Source: Longispora sp040681875
GTDB taxonomy: Bacteria; Actinomycetota; Actinomycetes; Mycobacteriales; Micromonosporaceae
Direction of reading: 5' to 3'
NCBI RefSeq assembly: GCF_040681875.1
Contig: NZ_JBFAZP010000006.1
Location: 1 to 64,000 of the forward strand
DNA length: 64,000 nt
Positions 44,393 through 53,505 of the stretch are shown piece after piece. The notes below the pieces were generated by a model, which was given only the letters and a program-made list of their open reading frames with translations, did not search any database and was not told the origin of the DNA. Numbering within the stretch: position 1 is the first letter of the stretch; each line of letters opens with the position of its first letter. Position numbers and translations under genes: made by a program.

Positions 44393-45939
44393 CCGACGTG
44401 AGCACCGCGCCCCCGGAGGTCGAGGAGGACAGGGCCCCGGCCGTCGCGCCGCCCGCCCCGCCGCGCGCCGGCCCGCGCCGGGCGGGCGCGCTCCTCGCGC
44501 TGGTCCCGGCCCTGGGCACGCTGGCCCTCGCCCTGTACCAGTCCGGCAACCGCAACATGTGGAACGACGAGCTGGTCACCTGGCACGCCGCCCGGCTGTC
44601 GTTCGCGGAGCTGCGTCGGCTGATCGTCAACATCGACCTGTACCACGCGTTCTTCTACGTCCTGATGCACCCGTGGCTCAGACTGGCCGGCGACTCTCCC
44701 ACCACGATGCGGCTGCCGGCGGCCGTCGCCATGGCCCTCGCGTGCCTGCTCATCGTCCTGATCGGACGCCGGTTGACGGACACCGTCACGGGGCTGACGG
44801 CGGGGCTGCTGTTCATGCTGCTGCCGTCCGTCTCCCGGTACGCCCAGGAGGCCCGGTCCTACGCCCTGGTCGTCCTGGGGGTGACCCTGGCCACCTGGCT
44901 CCTGCTCCGCGCGCTCGACCGGCCCACGGGCCTGTGGTGGGGCCTGTACGGGGCGACGCTCGCGGTGGTCGGCTGGCTGCACTTCGTGTCCCTGATGGTC
45001 CTCCTCGGGCACCTGCTCTGGGTGTTCCTCACGGCCCGCCGCGACGACCGGGTGTGGCAGTGGATCGTCACCGTCGGCACGGCGATGCTGGCCGTGATCC
45101 CGCTGTTCGTGCTGGGCAGCAGTCAGGCGACGGCCGCGTCCTGGATCAAGAACGACTGGCCGGCGGTGCTGAAGTTCCCCCGGCAGCTGTTCGGCACGAT
45201 GACCATCGCCCAGGCGTTCGGGGTGCTGGCGCTCGTCGGCCTGCTGCTGGCGCTCCGGTCCCGGTGGCGGGTGGCCCTGACGCTGACCCTGTGGCTGCTG
45301 GTGCCTCCCCTGGTCGCGTACCTGACCGGTTCGGTGCTGCACATCTTCCTCGCCCGGTACTTCTTCTTCACCCTCCCGGCGTGGTGCCTGCTGGCGGCCA
45401 TGGGCGCCTGCCAACTGTTCCGGCTGCCGGCCCGGGGCCGGATGCCCGCCACGCTGGGGCTGGTCGGCGGGTTCCTGGCGGTCGCCCTGCTCGGCTACAC
45501 CGGGCTCCCGGCGCAGCGCGAGGTGCGGACCAACGCGGCCGACGGGCAGCCCGGGTACGCGGGCGCGTTCCGGTACATCGCGGCGCACGCGCAGCCGACC
45601 GACGGGGTCGCGTTCAACGACGGGTTCGACCGGTCCGGTGACCTCGCCCGCCGGGTGATGAACTACGAGCTGCGCGACGCGCCCAGCCGCCCCCGCGACA
45701 TGTTCATGGAACGCACGGCGCGGGAGCAGGGCTGGCTCGCGGCGAAGGAGTGCCCGGACTGGAGCAAGTGTCTCGGGGACGTCAAACGGGTCTGGCTGGT
45801 CGAGACCGGTAGCCGGACCGACCCGTTCGGCGGGTTGCCGAAGAGCCGGGCGGCGCTGATGAAGGACAAGTTCACGGTCACGAAAACGACGAACCTGGAA
45901 CGGATCCGGGTGATCCAGCTGGACCGCAAGAAGCCGTAG
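44389..45939 (+). CDS. GT-C-type membrane glycosyltransferase (dolichol-phosphate-mannosyltransferase-like)
   Basis: A 516-residue protein with about 10-12 transmembrane helices. The early extracytoplasmic loop holds NMWNDELVTWHAARLSFAEL, a D/E pair typical of GT-C enzymes (GT39/ArnT-like). A soluble C-terminal domain of about 110 residues follows the last helix. It should transfer a sugar from a polyprenyl-phosphate donor at the outer face of the membrane. The start overlaps the GH26 stop by four bases. It probably decorates the polymer made by the GT2, or a wall glycan. Confidence 0.8.
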   Translation: MTDVSTAPPEVEEDRAPAVAPPAPPRAGPRRAGALLALVPALGTLALALYQSGNRNMWNDELVTWHAARLSFAELRRLIVNIDLYHAFFYVLMHPWLRLAGDSPTTMRLPAAVAMALACLLIVLIGRRLTDTVTGLTAGLLFMLLPSVSRYAQEARSYALVVLGVTLATWLLLRALDRPTGLWWGLYGATLAVVGWLHFVSLMVLLGHLLWVFLTARRDDRVWQWIVTVGTAMLAVIPLFVLGSSQATAASWIKNDWPAVLKFPRQLFGTMTIAQAFGVLALVGLLLALRSRWRVALTLTLWLLVPPLVAYLTGSVLHIFLARYFFFTLPAWCLLAAMGACQLFRLPARGRMPATLGLVGGFLAVALLGYTGLPAQREVRTNAADGQPGYAGAFRYIAAHAQPTDGVAFNDGFDRSGDLARRVMNYELRDAPSRPRDMFMERTAREQGWLAAKECPDWSKCLGDVKRVWLVETGSRTDPFGGLPKSRAALMKDKFTVTKTTNLERIRVIQLDRKKP

Positions 45940-45948
45940 CCGGGGCCG

Positions 45949-46509
45949 TCAGGCGGTGCCCCGGCCGCGTCGCCGCCACATCCAGGCCCCGCCGCCGGCC
46001 GCCACCAGCAACACCCCGGCCCCGCCCGCGACCCCCCACCCGCCCGGCGTCATCGGTTCCTGCTCCGGCTCGCCGGCCGCCACCGTGTTCATGTCCGTCG
46101 CGCACGCCACGGCCGCCCCGTTGCGCACCGGCAGCGCGCACGCCGTCAGCGCCAGCCGCTGCTGGCCGGCGGGCAGGGCCGAGGCCAGGCCCGAGACCCG
46201 GATCCGGGTGGACCGTCCGGCGCCGACCTCCAGGGGCCAGCGGACCCGCGCCCCGTCGGCCTCCGCGCCGCGGCTGCGCGCCGTGAGTTCCACCCCGACG
46301 GGTACTCCGACCTCCAGCACCAGGTTCGCGGTCTCGGTGCCCGCGTTGCGGACCGTGACCGTGTACTCGTGCCGCTCCCCCGCCCGGACACTCGCGCGGC
46401 CGTCGTCCACGGTGACGGCGATGTTCGGTTCGGCGGCGGCGGGGGTGCCGGCGCCCAGGGTGAGTCCGCCGGCGACGAGGGCGAAGAAAATGCTTCTGCG
46501 TGCGTACAT
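45949..46509 (-). CDS. secreted DUF11-like protein with C-terminal anchor helix
   Basis: A 186-residue protein with an N-terminal signal peptide (RSIFFALVAGGLTLGAGTPAAAEP) and a beta-sandwich with the CARDB/DUF11 pattern (GERHEYTVTVRNAGTETANLVLEVGVP in parts). One C-terminal helix (about 160-180) ends in RRRGRGTA. It is predicted to be exposed outside and tethered. There is no LPXTG motif. It is convergent with the glycan operon, ten bases apart. Confidence 0.75.
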   Translation of the reverse strand: MYARRSIFFALVAGGLTLGAGTPAAAEPNIAVTVDDGRASVRAGERHEYTVTVRNAGTETANLVLEVGVPVGVELTARSRGAEADGARVRWPLEVGAGRSTRIRVSGLASALPAGQQRLALTACALPVRNGAAVACATDMNTVAAGEPEQEPMTPGGWGVAGGAGVLLVAAGGGAWMWRRRGRGTA

Positions 46510-46732
46510 CCGCTATGCGTAACGCGTTGTGGTTCGGCGGCCCGGAAGGCGCGCCGGACCGTTTATTTCCGGTGGAAAGTTGTACCCACAGCCGACATAA
46601 CGTGAATGAAAACTCATGTGTTTGACAGGTAGGCGACAGTCCGTCGAGATTGCCTGCTCAACCCCGCTTACCTGGAACGTACCGCCCTATCCGCTTATGG
46701 AAAGACAAGGCGTACGGAGAGGAAGCCTCACA

Positions 46733-46924
46733 ATGGATCAACGGCCGCAGGTCTGGCTGGTGGTGACGACCGAACTGCCCCGTAGCCTGGTCGACCGGGA
46801 ACAGGTGCTGGAAATCGTCGAACACCGCAACCGGCAGAACGCGATCGCCGAATTCGAGTACAAGCGTGCCGGGCGTAATGTGCGCCGGGGCGTGTGGCGC
46901 GTGAAGGTCGTGGAGGCGACGTGA
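46733..46924 (+). CDS. small hypothetical protein
   Basis: A 63-residue soluble protein (MDQRPQVWLVVTTELPRSLV then DREQVLEIVEHRNRQ...) with alternating beta and helix character and many Arg residues. GGAGAGGAAG precedes the ATG. Its stop overlaps the GTG start of the next gene, so they are coupled. No family recognised. The RRGVWRVKVVEA ending suggests a folded beta-strand core. Confidence 0.65.
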   Translation: MDQRPQVWLVVTTELPRSLVDREQVLEIVEHRNRQNAIAEFEYKRAGRNVRRGVWRVKVVEAT

Positions 46925-47247
46925 CCGAATTCCTGACGACGACGCCGATCGGGGCCGTCGACACCGCGTACGACGACCAGCTCGGACTGCACCGGATCAC
47001 GAGTCTGCGGCTGGAGTGTTCCGGCAACCACGTGTACTGGCTGGAGCCCGACACCACCTACCAGCTCAACCACGACGGGTACGACTGGACGATCAAGGGC
47101 GGGCAGTGGGGTCGGGCGCGTCTGACCTTCCTGGGCTCGCCGATCTGGGCGTTGCCGGGCGTCGAGGGGGACGAGCACCTCGACCAGCGGCACACGTACC
47201 TGCTGCGGCCCGGGGGCACCGGCTGGGAGTTATGGCTGCAACAGTAG
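46921..47247 (+). CDS. small hypothetical protein paired with the previous gene
   Basis: A 108-residue soluble protein rich in aromatic residues (TYQLNHDGYDWTIKGGQWGR, then LGSPIWALPGVEGDEHLDQR). The GTG start at 46921 overlaps the previous stop. It lies 24 bases before the ABC ATPase gene, so the four genes may form one transcription unit. No family recognised; it is probably cytosolic and paired with the first small protein. Confidence 0.65.
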   Translation: MTEFLTTTPIGAVDTAYDDQLGLHRITSLRLECSGNHVYWLEPDTTYQLNHDGYDWTIKGGQWGRARLTFLGSPIWALPGVEGDEHLDQRHTYLLRPGGTGWELWLQQ

Positions 47248-47271
47248 GGAAAAGTACCTAATATTCTCCAC

Positions 47272-48183
47272 ATGATCGTGGAGGCGGCCGGGCTCGGAAA
47301 GTCCTTCGGGGCCAAACGCGCGGTGAACGACGTCAGTTTCGTGCTCCAGCCCGGACGGGTGACCGGCTTCCTCGGTCCCAACGGCTCCGGGAAGTCCACG
47401 ACCATGCGGCTGATGCTCGGCCTGGACCGCGGTGAGGGCACGACCCGGTTCGACGAGCGGCCCCTCGTCGAGCACGAGGTGCCCGGCCGGGTGGTGGGCG
47501 CGCACCTCGACGCGAAGTCGTTCCACCCGAACCGGTCCGCCCGCGACCACCTGCGGATGCTCGCCGCCGGCACCGGGGTCCCCGACCGCCGGGTGGACGA
47601 GGTGATCGAACAGGTCGGGCTCGACACGGTCGCCCGGAAGCGGCCCAAGGGCTTCTCGCTCGGCATGGGCCAGCGGCTCGGCCTGGCCAGCGCCATCCTC
47701 GCCGAACCCGACGTGCTGCTGCTCGACGAGCCGGCCAACGGGCTCGACCCGCAGTCGATCCAGTGGATGCGCGAGTTCCTGAGGGCCTACGCCGGGACCG
47801 GCCGGGTGGTGTTCGTCTCCAGCCACCTGATGTCGGAGATGCAGCTGATGGCCGACGACCTGGTGGTGATCGGGCGCGGCACGCTGATCGCGCACGAGCC
47901 GCTGGGCGCGTTCGTCGCCCGGAGCACCCGCAACGACGTGCTGGTCCGGGTGCCCGACCCGGGGCTGTTGATCGACCGGCTCGCCGCCCAGGGGCTGTCC
48001 GCCGTCCGGGAGGGCGCCGACGCCGTGGCCGTCGCGGGGGCCAGTACGGACACCGTGGGTGACATCGCCTTCCACGCGGGGCTGCCCGTCCGCGAGCTGC
48101 TGGCCCGGACGGCGAGCCTGGAGGAGGCGTTCCTCGAACTGACCACCGACCACCAGGAGTACGCGACCCGGGAGGCCCCGTGA
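47272..48183 (+). CDS. ABC exporter ATP-binding protein
   Basis: A 303-residue ABC ATPase. Walker A is GPNGSGKSTTMR, the signature region is FSLGMGQRLGLA, Walker B is VLLLDEPANGLDP and the H-loop is FVSSHLMSE. The C-terminal part binds the permease. It couples to the following permease through an overlap of four bases (GTG start at 48180). Confidence 0.93.
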   Translation: MIVEAAGLGKSFGAKRAVNDVSFVLQPGRVTGFLGPNGSGKSTTMRLMLGLDRGEGTTRFDERPLVEHEVPGRVVGAHLDAKSFHPNRSARDHLRMLAAGTGVPDRRVDEVIEQVGLDTVARKRPKGFSLGMGQRLGLASAILAEPDVLLLDEPANGLDPQSIQWMREFLRAYAGTGRVVFVSSHLMSEMQLMADDLVVIGRGTLIAHEPLGAFVARSTRNDVLVRVPDPGLLIDRLAAQGLSAVREGADAVAVAGASTDTVGDIAFHAGLPVRELLARTASLEEAFLELTTDHQEYATREAP

Positions 48184-48908
48184 CCTCGGCCCTGCGCTAC
48201 GAGTGGCGGCGGATCAGCTCCGTGCCCGGCACCTGGGTGATCGCGGCCCTGGTGGTGCTGATCGCGGCCGGCCTGTCGACGCTGTTCGTGGCGGTCGGCG
48301 AGTCCGACCCGGTGCCCGCCCGCAACCTCGCCGCCGGGTTGGCGACGCCGCTGAGCATCGGCGGGTTCCTGTTCGCCGCGTTCGGGGCGCAGGCGCTGGG
48401 CCAGGAGTACCGGTTCGGCACCATCCGCTCGACCCTCACCCTGTTCCCGCGCCGGCCGACGGTCTTCGCGGCCAAGTACGCGGTCACGGCGCTGGTCACC
48501 GTGGCCGTGCTGGTGCTGGCGGCCGTGGTCAGCGTCGCGGTGGTGGCCGTGGGCGGCTGGCGGCTCGGGTTCGACGGCGCCCCGGGCGGCGGGGTGGGCG
48601 GGCTCGCGGTGCGGGTGGTGCTCGTGGCGCTCGGCTGGCTGGCGTGGGGCTTCGGGATCGCCGGGATCACCCGGAACACCGCGTTGGGCATCGTGCTGCC
48701 GCTGGTCCTGGCGTTCGTGGTGGAGACACCCCTCACGGTGGTACTGGGCCAGAAGGCGCCCTGGCTCGTCGACCTGTTCCCGTTCGGCAACGCGGGCGCG
48801 GCCGTGGCGATGGACGGCGGCGCGTGGGGGGCGCTGGGGATCTTCCTGCTGTGGGCGGGCGCGGTCGCGGCGGCGGCGTACGCGTCGTTCACCTACCGCG
48901 ACGCCTGA
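48180..48908 (+). CDS. ABC-2 type permease
   Basis: A 242-residue membrane protein with six predicted helices, starting at GTG 48180. The loop GQEYRFGTIRSTLTLFPRR between helices 2 and 3 is the conserved intracellular element of ABC-2 permeases. It probably exports a peptide, lipid or small hydrophobic compound. A link to the two small genes upstream is suggested only by close spacing. Confidence 0.9.
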   Translation: MTSALRYEWRRISSVPGTWVIAALVVLIAAGLSTLFVAVGESDPVPARNLAAGLATPLSIGGFLFAAFGAQALGQEYRFGTIRSTLTLFPRRPTVFAAKYAVTALVTVAVLVLAAVVSVAVVAVGGWRLGFDGAPGGGVGGLAVRVVLVALGWLAWGFGIAGITRNTALGIVLPLVLAFVVETPLTVVLGQKAPWLVDLFPFGNAGAAVAMDGGAWGALGIFLLWAGAVAAAAYASFTYRDA

Positions 48909-48987
48909 GCCGGTCCCCCGGCGGAACCCGGAGCACCACCCGGCGGGTCCCCGGCAACCGTCGCGGGCCGCACGGGACAATGTCCCC

Positions 48988-50250
48988 ATGATGGACACGG
49001 CGATCGTACTGTTCACCCGGGACCTGCGACTCGCCGACAACCCCGCGCTCACCGCCGCCGCGACCGCCGCCCGGCACGTGGTCCCGCTGTTCGTGCACGA
49101 CCCGGCCCTCGACGTGGGCCCGGTCCGGGCGGCGTTCCTGGCGGGCTGCCTGGCCGACCTGCGGGCCGGGCTGCGGGCGCGGGGCGCGGGACTGGTGGAG
49201 CGGACCGGCGACCCGGCGGCGGAGGTGGTCCGGTTGGCGGCGGAGCTGCGCGCGGGCGACGGTACCCGTCAGATCGGGGTGGCCTGTGCCGCCGACGTCT
49301 CCGGCTTCGCCCAGGCCCGCCAGCGCCGCCTGGCCGCCGCCTGCGAGGGGGCCGGGCTGAGTCTGCGGCTGTTCGACCAGCTCACGGTCGTCCCGCCGGG
49401 CGAACTCGTGCCGACCGGCGGCGACAGCTACAAGGTCTTCACCCCGTACTGGCGGCGCTGGCAGGCCGTGGTGCGCCCCGGCACGACCCCGGCCCCCGAC
49501 CGGCTCACACTGCCCCCGGGCCTGGAGGCGTCGGCCGGCCCCGAGGGCGCGGACGGCGAGCGGGCCGCGCGGAAACGGCTCGCCACCTGGCGGGACACCT
49601 GGGACTCCTACGCCGAGGGCCACGACGACCTCGCCGGGGACCGGACGTCCAGGCTCGCCGCGCACCTGCACTTCGGCACCCTGTCCCCGCGGGCGCTGCT
49701 CGACGGGCCGGAGGCGTTCGTCCGCCAGGTGTGCTGGCGGGACTTCTACGCCCAGGTGCTGCACGCGTTCCCCCGGCTGACGACGCACCCGTTCAAGAAC
49801 GTGGTCGAGGACTGGGTGGACGATCCGGAGTCCCTGGAGGCCTGGCGGGCGGGGATGACCGGGGTGCCGCTGGTGGACGCGGGGATGCGCCAGCTGGCCG
49901 CCGAGGGGTTCATGCACAACCGGGCCCGGATGGTGGTCGCGTCGTTCCTCACCAAGCACCTGCGGATCGACTGGCGGCTGGGGGCGGCGCACTTCATGGC
50001 GCTGCTGGAGGACGCGGACGTGGCGAACAACTACGGCAACTGGCAGTGGACGGCGGGCACGGGCAACGACACCCGGCCGTACCGGCGGTTCAACCCCGTG
50101 CGGCAGGGCTACCAGCACGATCCGCGCGGGGAGTACGTGCGGCGGTACGTGGGCGAGTTGTCGGGGCTGGCCGGGCCGGTGGTGCACGAGCCGTGGAAGC
50201 TGCCGGCCTCGCAGACGAAGGGGTATCCGAAGCCGATCATCGAGCTGTGA
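48988..50250 (+). CDS. phrB: deoxyribodipyrimidine photolyase
   Basis: A 420-residue class I CPD photolyase. The N-terminal antenna domain begins TAIVLFTRDLRLADNPAL. The FAD domain has RDFYAQVLHAFPRLT, MRQLAAEGFMHNRARMVVAS, FLTKHLRIDWRLGAAHFM and NNYGNWQWTAGTGNDTRPYR, the FAD- and DNA-binding signatures. It uses blue light to split cyclobutane pyrimidine dimers. It is convergent with the lipid operon; in several bacteria photolyase and such operons share a light or singlet-oxygen response. Confidence 0.96.
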   Translation: MMDTAIVLFTRDLRLADNPALTAAATAARHVVPLFVHDPALDVGPVRAAFLAGCLADLRAGLRARGAGLVERTGDPAAEVVRLAAELRAGDGTRQIGVACAADVSGFAQARQRRLAAACEGAGLSLRLFDQLTVVPPGELVPTGGDSYKVFTPYWRRWQAVVRPGTTPAPDRLTLPPGLEASAGPEGADGERAARKRLATWRDTWDSYAEGHDDLAGDRTSRLAAHLHFGTLSPRALLDGPEAFVRQVCWRDFYAQVLHAFPRLTTHPFKNVVEDWVDDPESLEAWRAGMTGVPLVDAGMRQLAAEGFMHNRARMVVASFLTKHLRIDWRLGAAHFMALLEDADVANNYGNWQWTAGTGNDTRPYRRFNPVRQGYQHDPRGEYVRRYVGELSGLAGPVVHEPWKLPASQTKGYPKPIIEL

Positions 50251-50256
50251 GGAGGT

Positions 50257-50283
50257 CCCGCCCCGGTCGGCAGCCGGGGCGGG
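50257..50283. terminator. bidirectional terminator between phrB and the lipid operon
   Basis: A 10-bp perfect stem CCCGCCCCGG/CCGGGGCGGG with a 7-base loop, between the converging stop codons. Confidence 0.85.
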
Positions 50284-50286
50284 CGG

Positions 50287-51042
50287 TCACGTCCTCTTCG
50301 GGAACCACGGCACGAAGCCGCTGGTCCGGGCGAGATACTCGGCGTACCCGGGCCGGGCCTTCATGGCGGCCTCCGTCATCGGCTTGCCGGTCTTCCCCGC
50401 CAGGAACCACGTCATCAGCACCGGCGACAGGACCGTCAGCACCCCCGGCCAGGTCGCGCACGCCACGAGCCAGATCCCCCACCACACGCACGCGTCGCCG
50501 AAGTAGTTCGGGTGCCGGGTGTAGCGCCACAGGCCGGTGTCGAGGACCCGGCCGCGCCCGCCGGCCTTCTGGAACGCGTACAGCTGCCAGTCGCCGACGG
50601 TCTCGAAGACCATGCCCACGGCCCAGAGCAGCACGCCGGGCAGTACCCACCAGGACAGTCCGTCGTAGTGCCACTGGGCGAGCTGGACGGGCAGGGACAC
50701 GAACCAGACGATCACCCACTGGAGCAGGTACACCATGAACAGCGGGTACCAGCGGCTCTTCCCCGCCAGGAGCTTCGCGTACCGCGGGTCCTCGGGCTTG
50801 CCCCGCGACCGCCAGGCGATGAACAGGGCCAGCCGCAGCCCCCACAGCACCGTGAGCGCGGTGATCAGCCAGTGCCGGGGCGTGATCAGGTAGCCGACGA
50901 CGGCGAGCGCGGCGAACCCGAGGCCCCACGCGATGTCCACGACCCGGTGCTTGCCGATCGCGGTGCCGATCCCGAAGAAGACCAGCAGCACGACCAGGGC
51001 GGCGAGGGCCTGCCAGCCCATCGCCTCAAACACCGGGGACAC
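50287..51042 (-). CDS. DUF1295 / steroid-5-alpha-reductase-like membrane protein
   Basis: A 251-residue protein with about six transmembrane helices and the family signature TGLWRYTRHPNYFGDACVWW near the C-terminal third. Such proteins reduce or methylate lipid-like substrates; the specific reaction here is unknown. It is the last gene of the leftward operon, overlapping the upstream methyltransferase by 17 bases. Its presence points to a membrane-lipid pathway. Confidence 0.9.
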   Translation of the reverse strand: MSPVFEAMGWQALAALVVLLVFFGIGTAIGKHRVVDIAWGLGFAALAVVGYLITPRHWLITALTVLWGLRLALFIAWRSRGKPEDPRYAKLLAGKSRWYPLFMVYLLQWVIVWFVSLPVQLAQWHYDGLSWWVLPGVLLWAVGMVFETVGDWQLYAFQKAGGRGRVLDTGLWRYTRHPNYFGDACVWWGIWLVACATWPGVLTVLSPVLMTWFLAGKTGKPMTEAAMKARPGYAEYLARTSGFVPWFPKRT

Positions 51043-52300
51043 CGAGGGCCTCCCGGGTGTACGGCATCCCGCTGTCCCCCTCCAGCATCGGCCGGACGGC
51101 GAGGATCTGGTCCACGCCCATCCGGTTCTCGGCGAAGCTGAGCGCCCCGCCGACCAGGTACAACCGGAAGATCCGGGCCATGGGCTCGCCGACGAGGTCG
51201 ACGGCCTCCGCCCAGCGCTTGTCGAGGGTCTCCAGCCAGGCCTCGACGGTGCGGACGTAGTGCTCGCGGATCGCCTCCACGTCGCGGACCTCGAAGCCGG
51301 CGTCCTCGATCAGCGCCACGGTCTCCCCGACGGGCCGCATGTGCATGTCGGGGGCGATGTAGTGCTCGATGAACGCCCCGCCGCCGGGCGCGACCCGGCC
51401 CCGGGACATCTGCTGGACGAGCAGCCGGCCGGTGGGGCGCAGCAGCCGGAACAGCGCGGCCGTGAACACCGGGTAGTTGCGGGCCCCGACGTGTTCGCCC
51501 ATCTCGACGGTGGCGATGGCGTCGAACGGGCCGTCGTGCACGTCGCGGTAGTCCTGGAGCCGGACGTCGACCCGGCCCTCCAGCCCGTGCTCGGCGACCC
51601 TGCGTTCGACGTGCGCGAGCTGTTCGGCGGACAGTGTGACACCGGTGACGTGCACGCCGTAGTGGTAGGCGGCGTGCACGGTCAGGGAGCCCCAGCCGCA
51701 GCCGACGTCGAGGAGCCGCATGCCGGGTTGCAGGTCGAGCTTGCGGCAGATCAGGTCGAGCTTGTCGCGCTGGGCGTCGGCGAGGGAGTAGTCGGGTTCC
51801 TCGGAGCGCCAGTAGCCGCACGAGTACGCCATCGTCTCCTCGTCGAGGATGAGCTGGTAGAAGGCGTTGGACAGGTCATAGTGGTGGCCGATCGCGGCCC
51901 GGTCGCGTTCCTTGCTGTGCAGCGCGCCGGTGAGCCGGGCCTGGGTCTCCGGGGCGGCCGGGCGGGCGCCGAGGATGCCGAGCTTCCCCGCCAGCCGCAG
52001 GGCGCGCAGCCGGTGCGCGGCGGTGAGCTTGGGCCGGCCGGTGGTGCGGACCTGGCGCCAGACCCGGCGCAGCCCGTCGGCGAGGTCCCCGTCGACGTCG
52101 AGTTCGCCGGCCGCGTACGCCTGGGCGAGGCCGAGTTCGTTGGGGCTCCACAGCAGGCGGCGCAGCGCGAGCGGGTCGCGGACGACGAGGGTGGGGCCGT
52201 GTCCGGGGCCGGCCTCGCTGCCGTCCCAGGCTCGGATCCGGACGGCGGGCGGTTGGCCGGTGATGGTGGTCAGGAGCGACGCGAGCTGGGGCGCGATCAT
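51026..52300 (-). CDS. cyclopropane-fatty-acid-synthase-like methyltransferase (second copy)
   Basis: A 424-residue SAM-dependent lipid methyltransferase. The catalytic fold has HYDLSNAFYQLILDEETMAYSCGYW, the SAM loop RLLDVGCGWGSLTVHAAYHYG and the acid VEMGEHVGARNY. An N-terminal domain (about 1-110) matches the CFA N-terminus. It probably methylates C=C bonds of membrane lipids. Compared with its neighbour, GCGWG replaces IGTGWGE and the core motif is MGEHVG rather than MIEAVG, so the two copies are likely not interchangeable. Confidence 0.9.
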   Translation of the reverse strand: MIAPQLASLLTTITGQPPAVRIRAWDGSEAGPGHGPTLVVRDPLALRRLLWSPNELGLAQAYAAGELDVDGDLADGLRRVWRQVRTTGRPKLTAAHRLRALRLAGKLGILGARPAAPETQARLTGALHSKERDRAAIGHHYDLSNAFYQLILDEETMAYSCGYWRSEEPDYSLADAQRDKLDLICRKLDLQPGMRLLDVGCGWGSLTVHAAYHYGVHVTGVTLSAEQLAHVERRVAEHGLEGRVDVRLQDYRDVHDGPFDAIATVEMGEHVGARNYPVFTAALFRLLRPTGRLLVQQMSRGRVAPGGGAFIEHYIAPDMHMRPVGETVALIEDAGFEVRDVEAIREHYVRTVEAWLETLDKRWAEAVDLVGEPMARIFRLYLVGGALSFAENRMGVDQILAVRPMLEGDSGMPYTREALGVPGV

Positions 52301-53505
52301 CTCTCCGCCTTTCCGAGGACGAGTTGGTGCACGTCGAGGTAGCCGGACGCGAACCCCGCCTCGGAGTACGCGAGGTAGAGATTCCAGGTGCGCCGGAACG
52401 TGTCGTCGAACCCGAGCCGGGCGAGTTCCCCGGCGCGGTCGAGGAACCGGGCCCGCCACAGCTTGAGCGTGTCGGCGTAGTGCGGCCCGAAGGCGAAGGT
52501 GTCCAGGATCCGCAGCCGGGTGCGGCCGAACGCGGCGGACAGCGCGGGCAGGGACGGGATCAGCCCGCCCGGGAAGATGTACTTGTGGATCCAGGTGTAC
52601 GTGTACCGCGACGCCACCATCCGGTCGTGCCGCATCGTGATCGCCTGGATCCCGATCCTCCCGCCGGGGGCGAGCAGCGCGTCGAGGGCGGCGGTGTACG
52701 TGGGCCAGTACTTCTCCCCCACCGCCTCGATCATCTCCACCGAGAGGATGGCGTCGTACTCGCCGCGCACGTCCCGGTAGTCCATCAGGTCGACGGTGAC
52801 GTCCACGCCCGCGGCGGCGGCCCGGCGCAGGGCCAGGTCGCGCTGCTCGGAGGACAGGGTCACCGAGCGGACGACCGCGCCGCGCCGGGCGGCCCGGATC
52901 GCCAGTTCGCCCCAGCCGGTGCCGATCTCCAGCACCCGGGTGCCGGGGCCGACCCCGGTCGCGTCGAGCAGCCGATCGATCTTGCGGTGCTGGGCCTCGG
53001 CCAGGTTCTCCCAGCTCGCCGGCCCGTCGAACAGCCCGGAGGAGTAGGTCATCGTGTCGTCGAGGAACAGCGCGAACAGCTCGTTGGACAGGTCGTAGTG
53101 CCGGTGGATGTTGCTGCGCGCGCCGTCGCGGTCGTTGGCGTCGGCGCGCGGGTGCCGGGCCACGTAGAACCGGCGCAGCCACTGCAGGCGGCGCGGGACG
53201 AGGGCGTCGGCGTGCGCGGCGAGGACGCCCAGCACCTCGGGCAGCTGCTCGGAGTCCCACTCGCCGGCCTGGTAGGACTCGCCGAAGCCGATCAGGCCGT
53301 CGCGGCCGAGCCGGCGGCAGAACGCCTCCTGGTCGCGGAGCTGGAGGGTGGGGCCCGGACCGGCGAGCAGGCCGAGGCGGTCGGCGACCCGGTCGAGGAG
53401 GGCGGCGGCGATCCGGCCCCGCAGCCGGGCCCGGGGCACCACCGCGACGTCGGGCCACCGCGTCGGGTCGACGGGGGCGGCGGGACGGGACACGACCTGG
53501 GTCAT
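52297..53505 (-). CDS. cyclopropane-fatty-acid-synthase-like methyltransferase (first copy)
   Basis: A 402-residue CFA-family enzyme with HYDLSNELFALFLDDTMTYSSGLF, SAM loop VLEIGTGWGELAIRAARRG, SVEMIEAVGEKYW and the C-terminal IHKYIFPGGLIPSLPAL region, the features of enzymes that use bicarbonate/Glu and SAM to add a methylene or methyl to unsaturated acyl chains. It starts at ATG 53505, overlaps the DUF1365 stop and overlaps the next methyltransferase start. It is a central gene of the lipid operon. Confidence 0.92.
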   Translation of the reverse strand: MTQVVSRPAAPVDPTRWPDVAVVPRARLRGRIAAALLDRVADRLGLLAGPGPTLQLRDQEAFCRRLGRDGLIGFGESYQAGEWDSEQLPEVLGVLAAHADALVPRRLQWLRRFYVARHPRADANDRDGARSNIHRHYDLSNELFALFLDDTMTYSSGLFDGPASWENLAEAQHRKIDRLLDATGVGPGTRVLEIGTGWGELAIRAARRGAVVRSVTLSSEQRDLALRRAAAAGVDVTVDLMDYRDVRGEYDAILSVEMIEAVGEKYWPTYTAALDALLAPGGRIGIQAITMRHDRMVASRYTYTWIHKYIFPGGLIPSLPALSAAFGRTRLRILDTFAFGPHYADTLKLWRARFLDRAGELARLGFDDTFRRTWNLYLAYSEAGFASGYLDVHQLVLGKAER

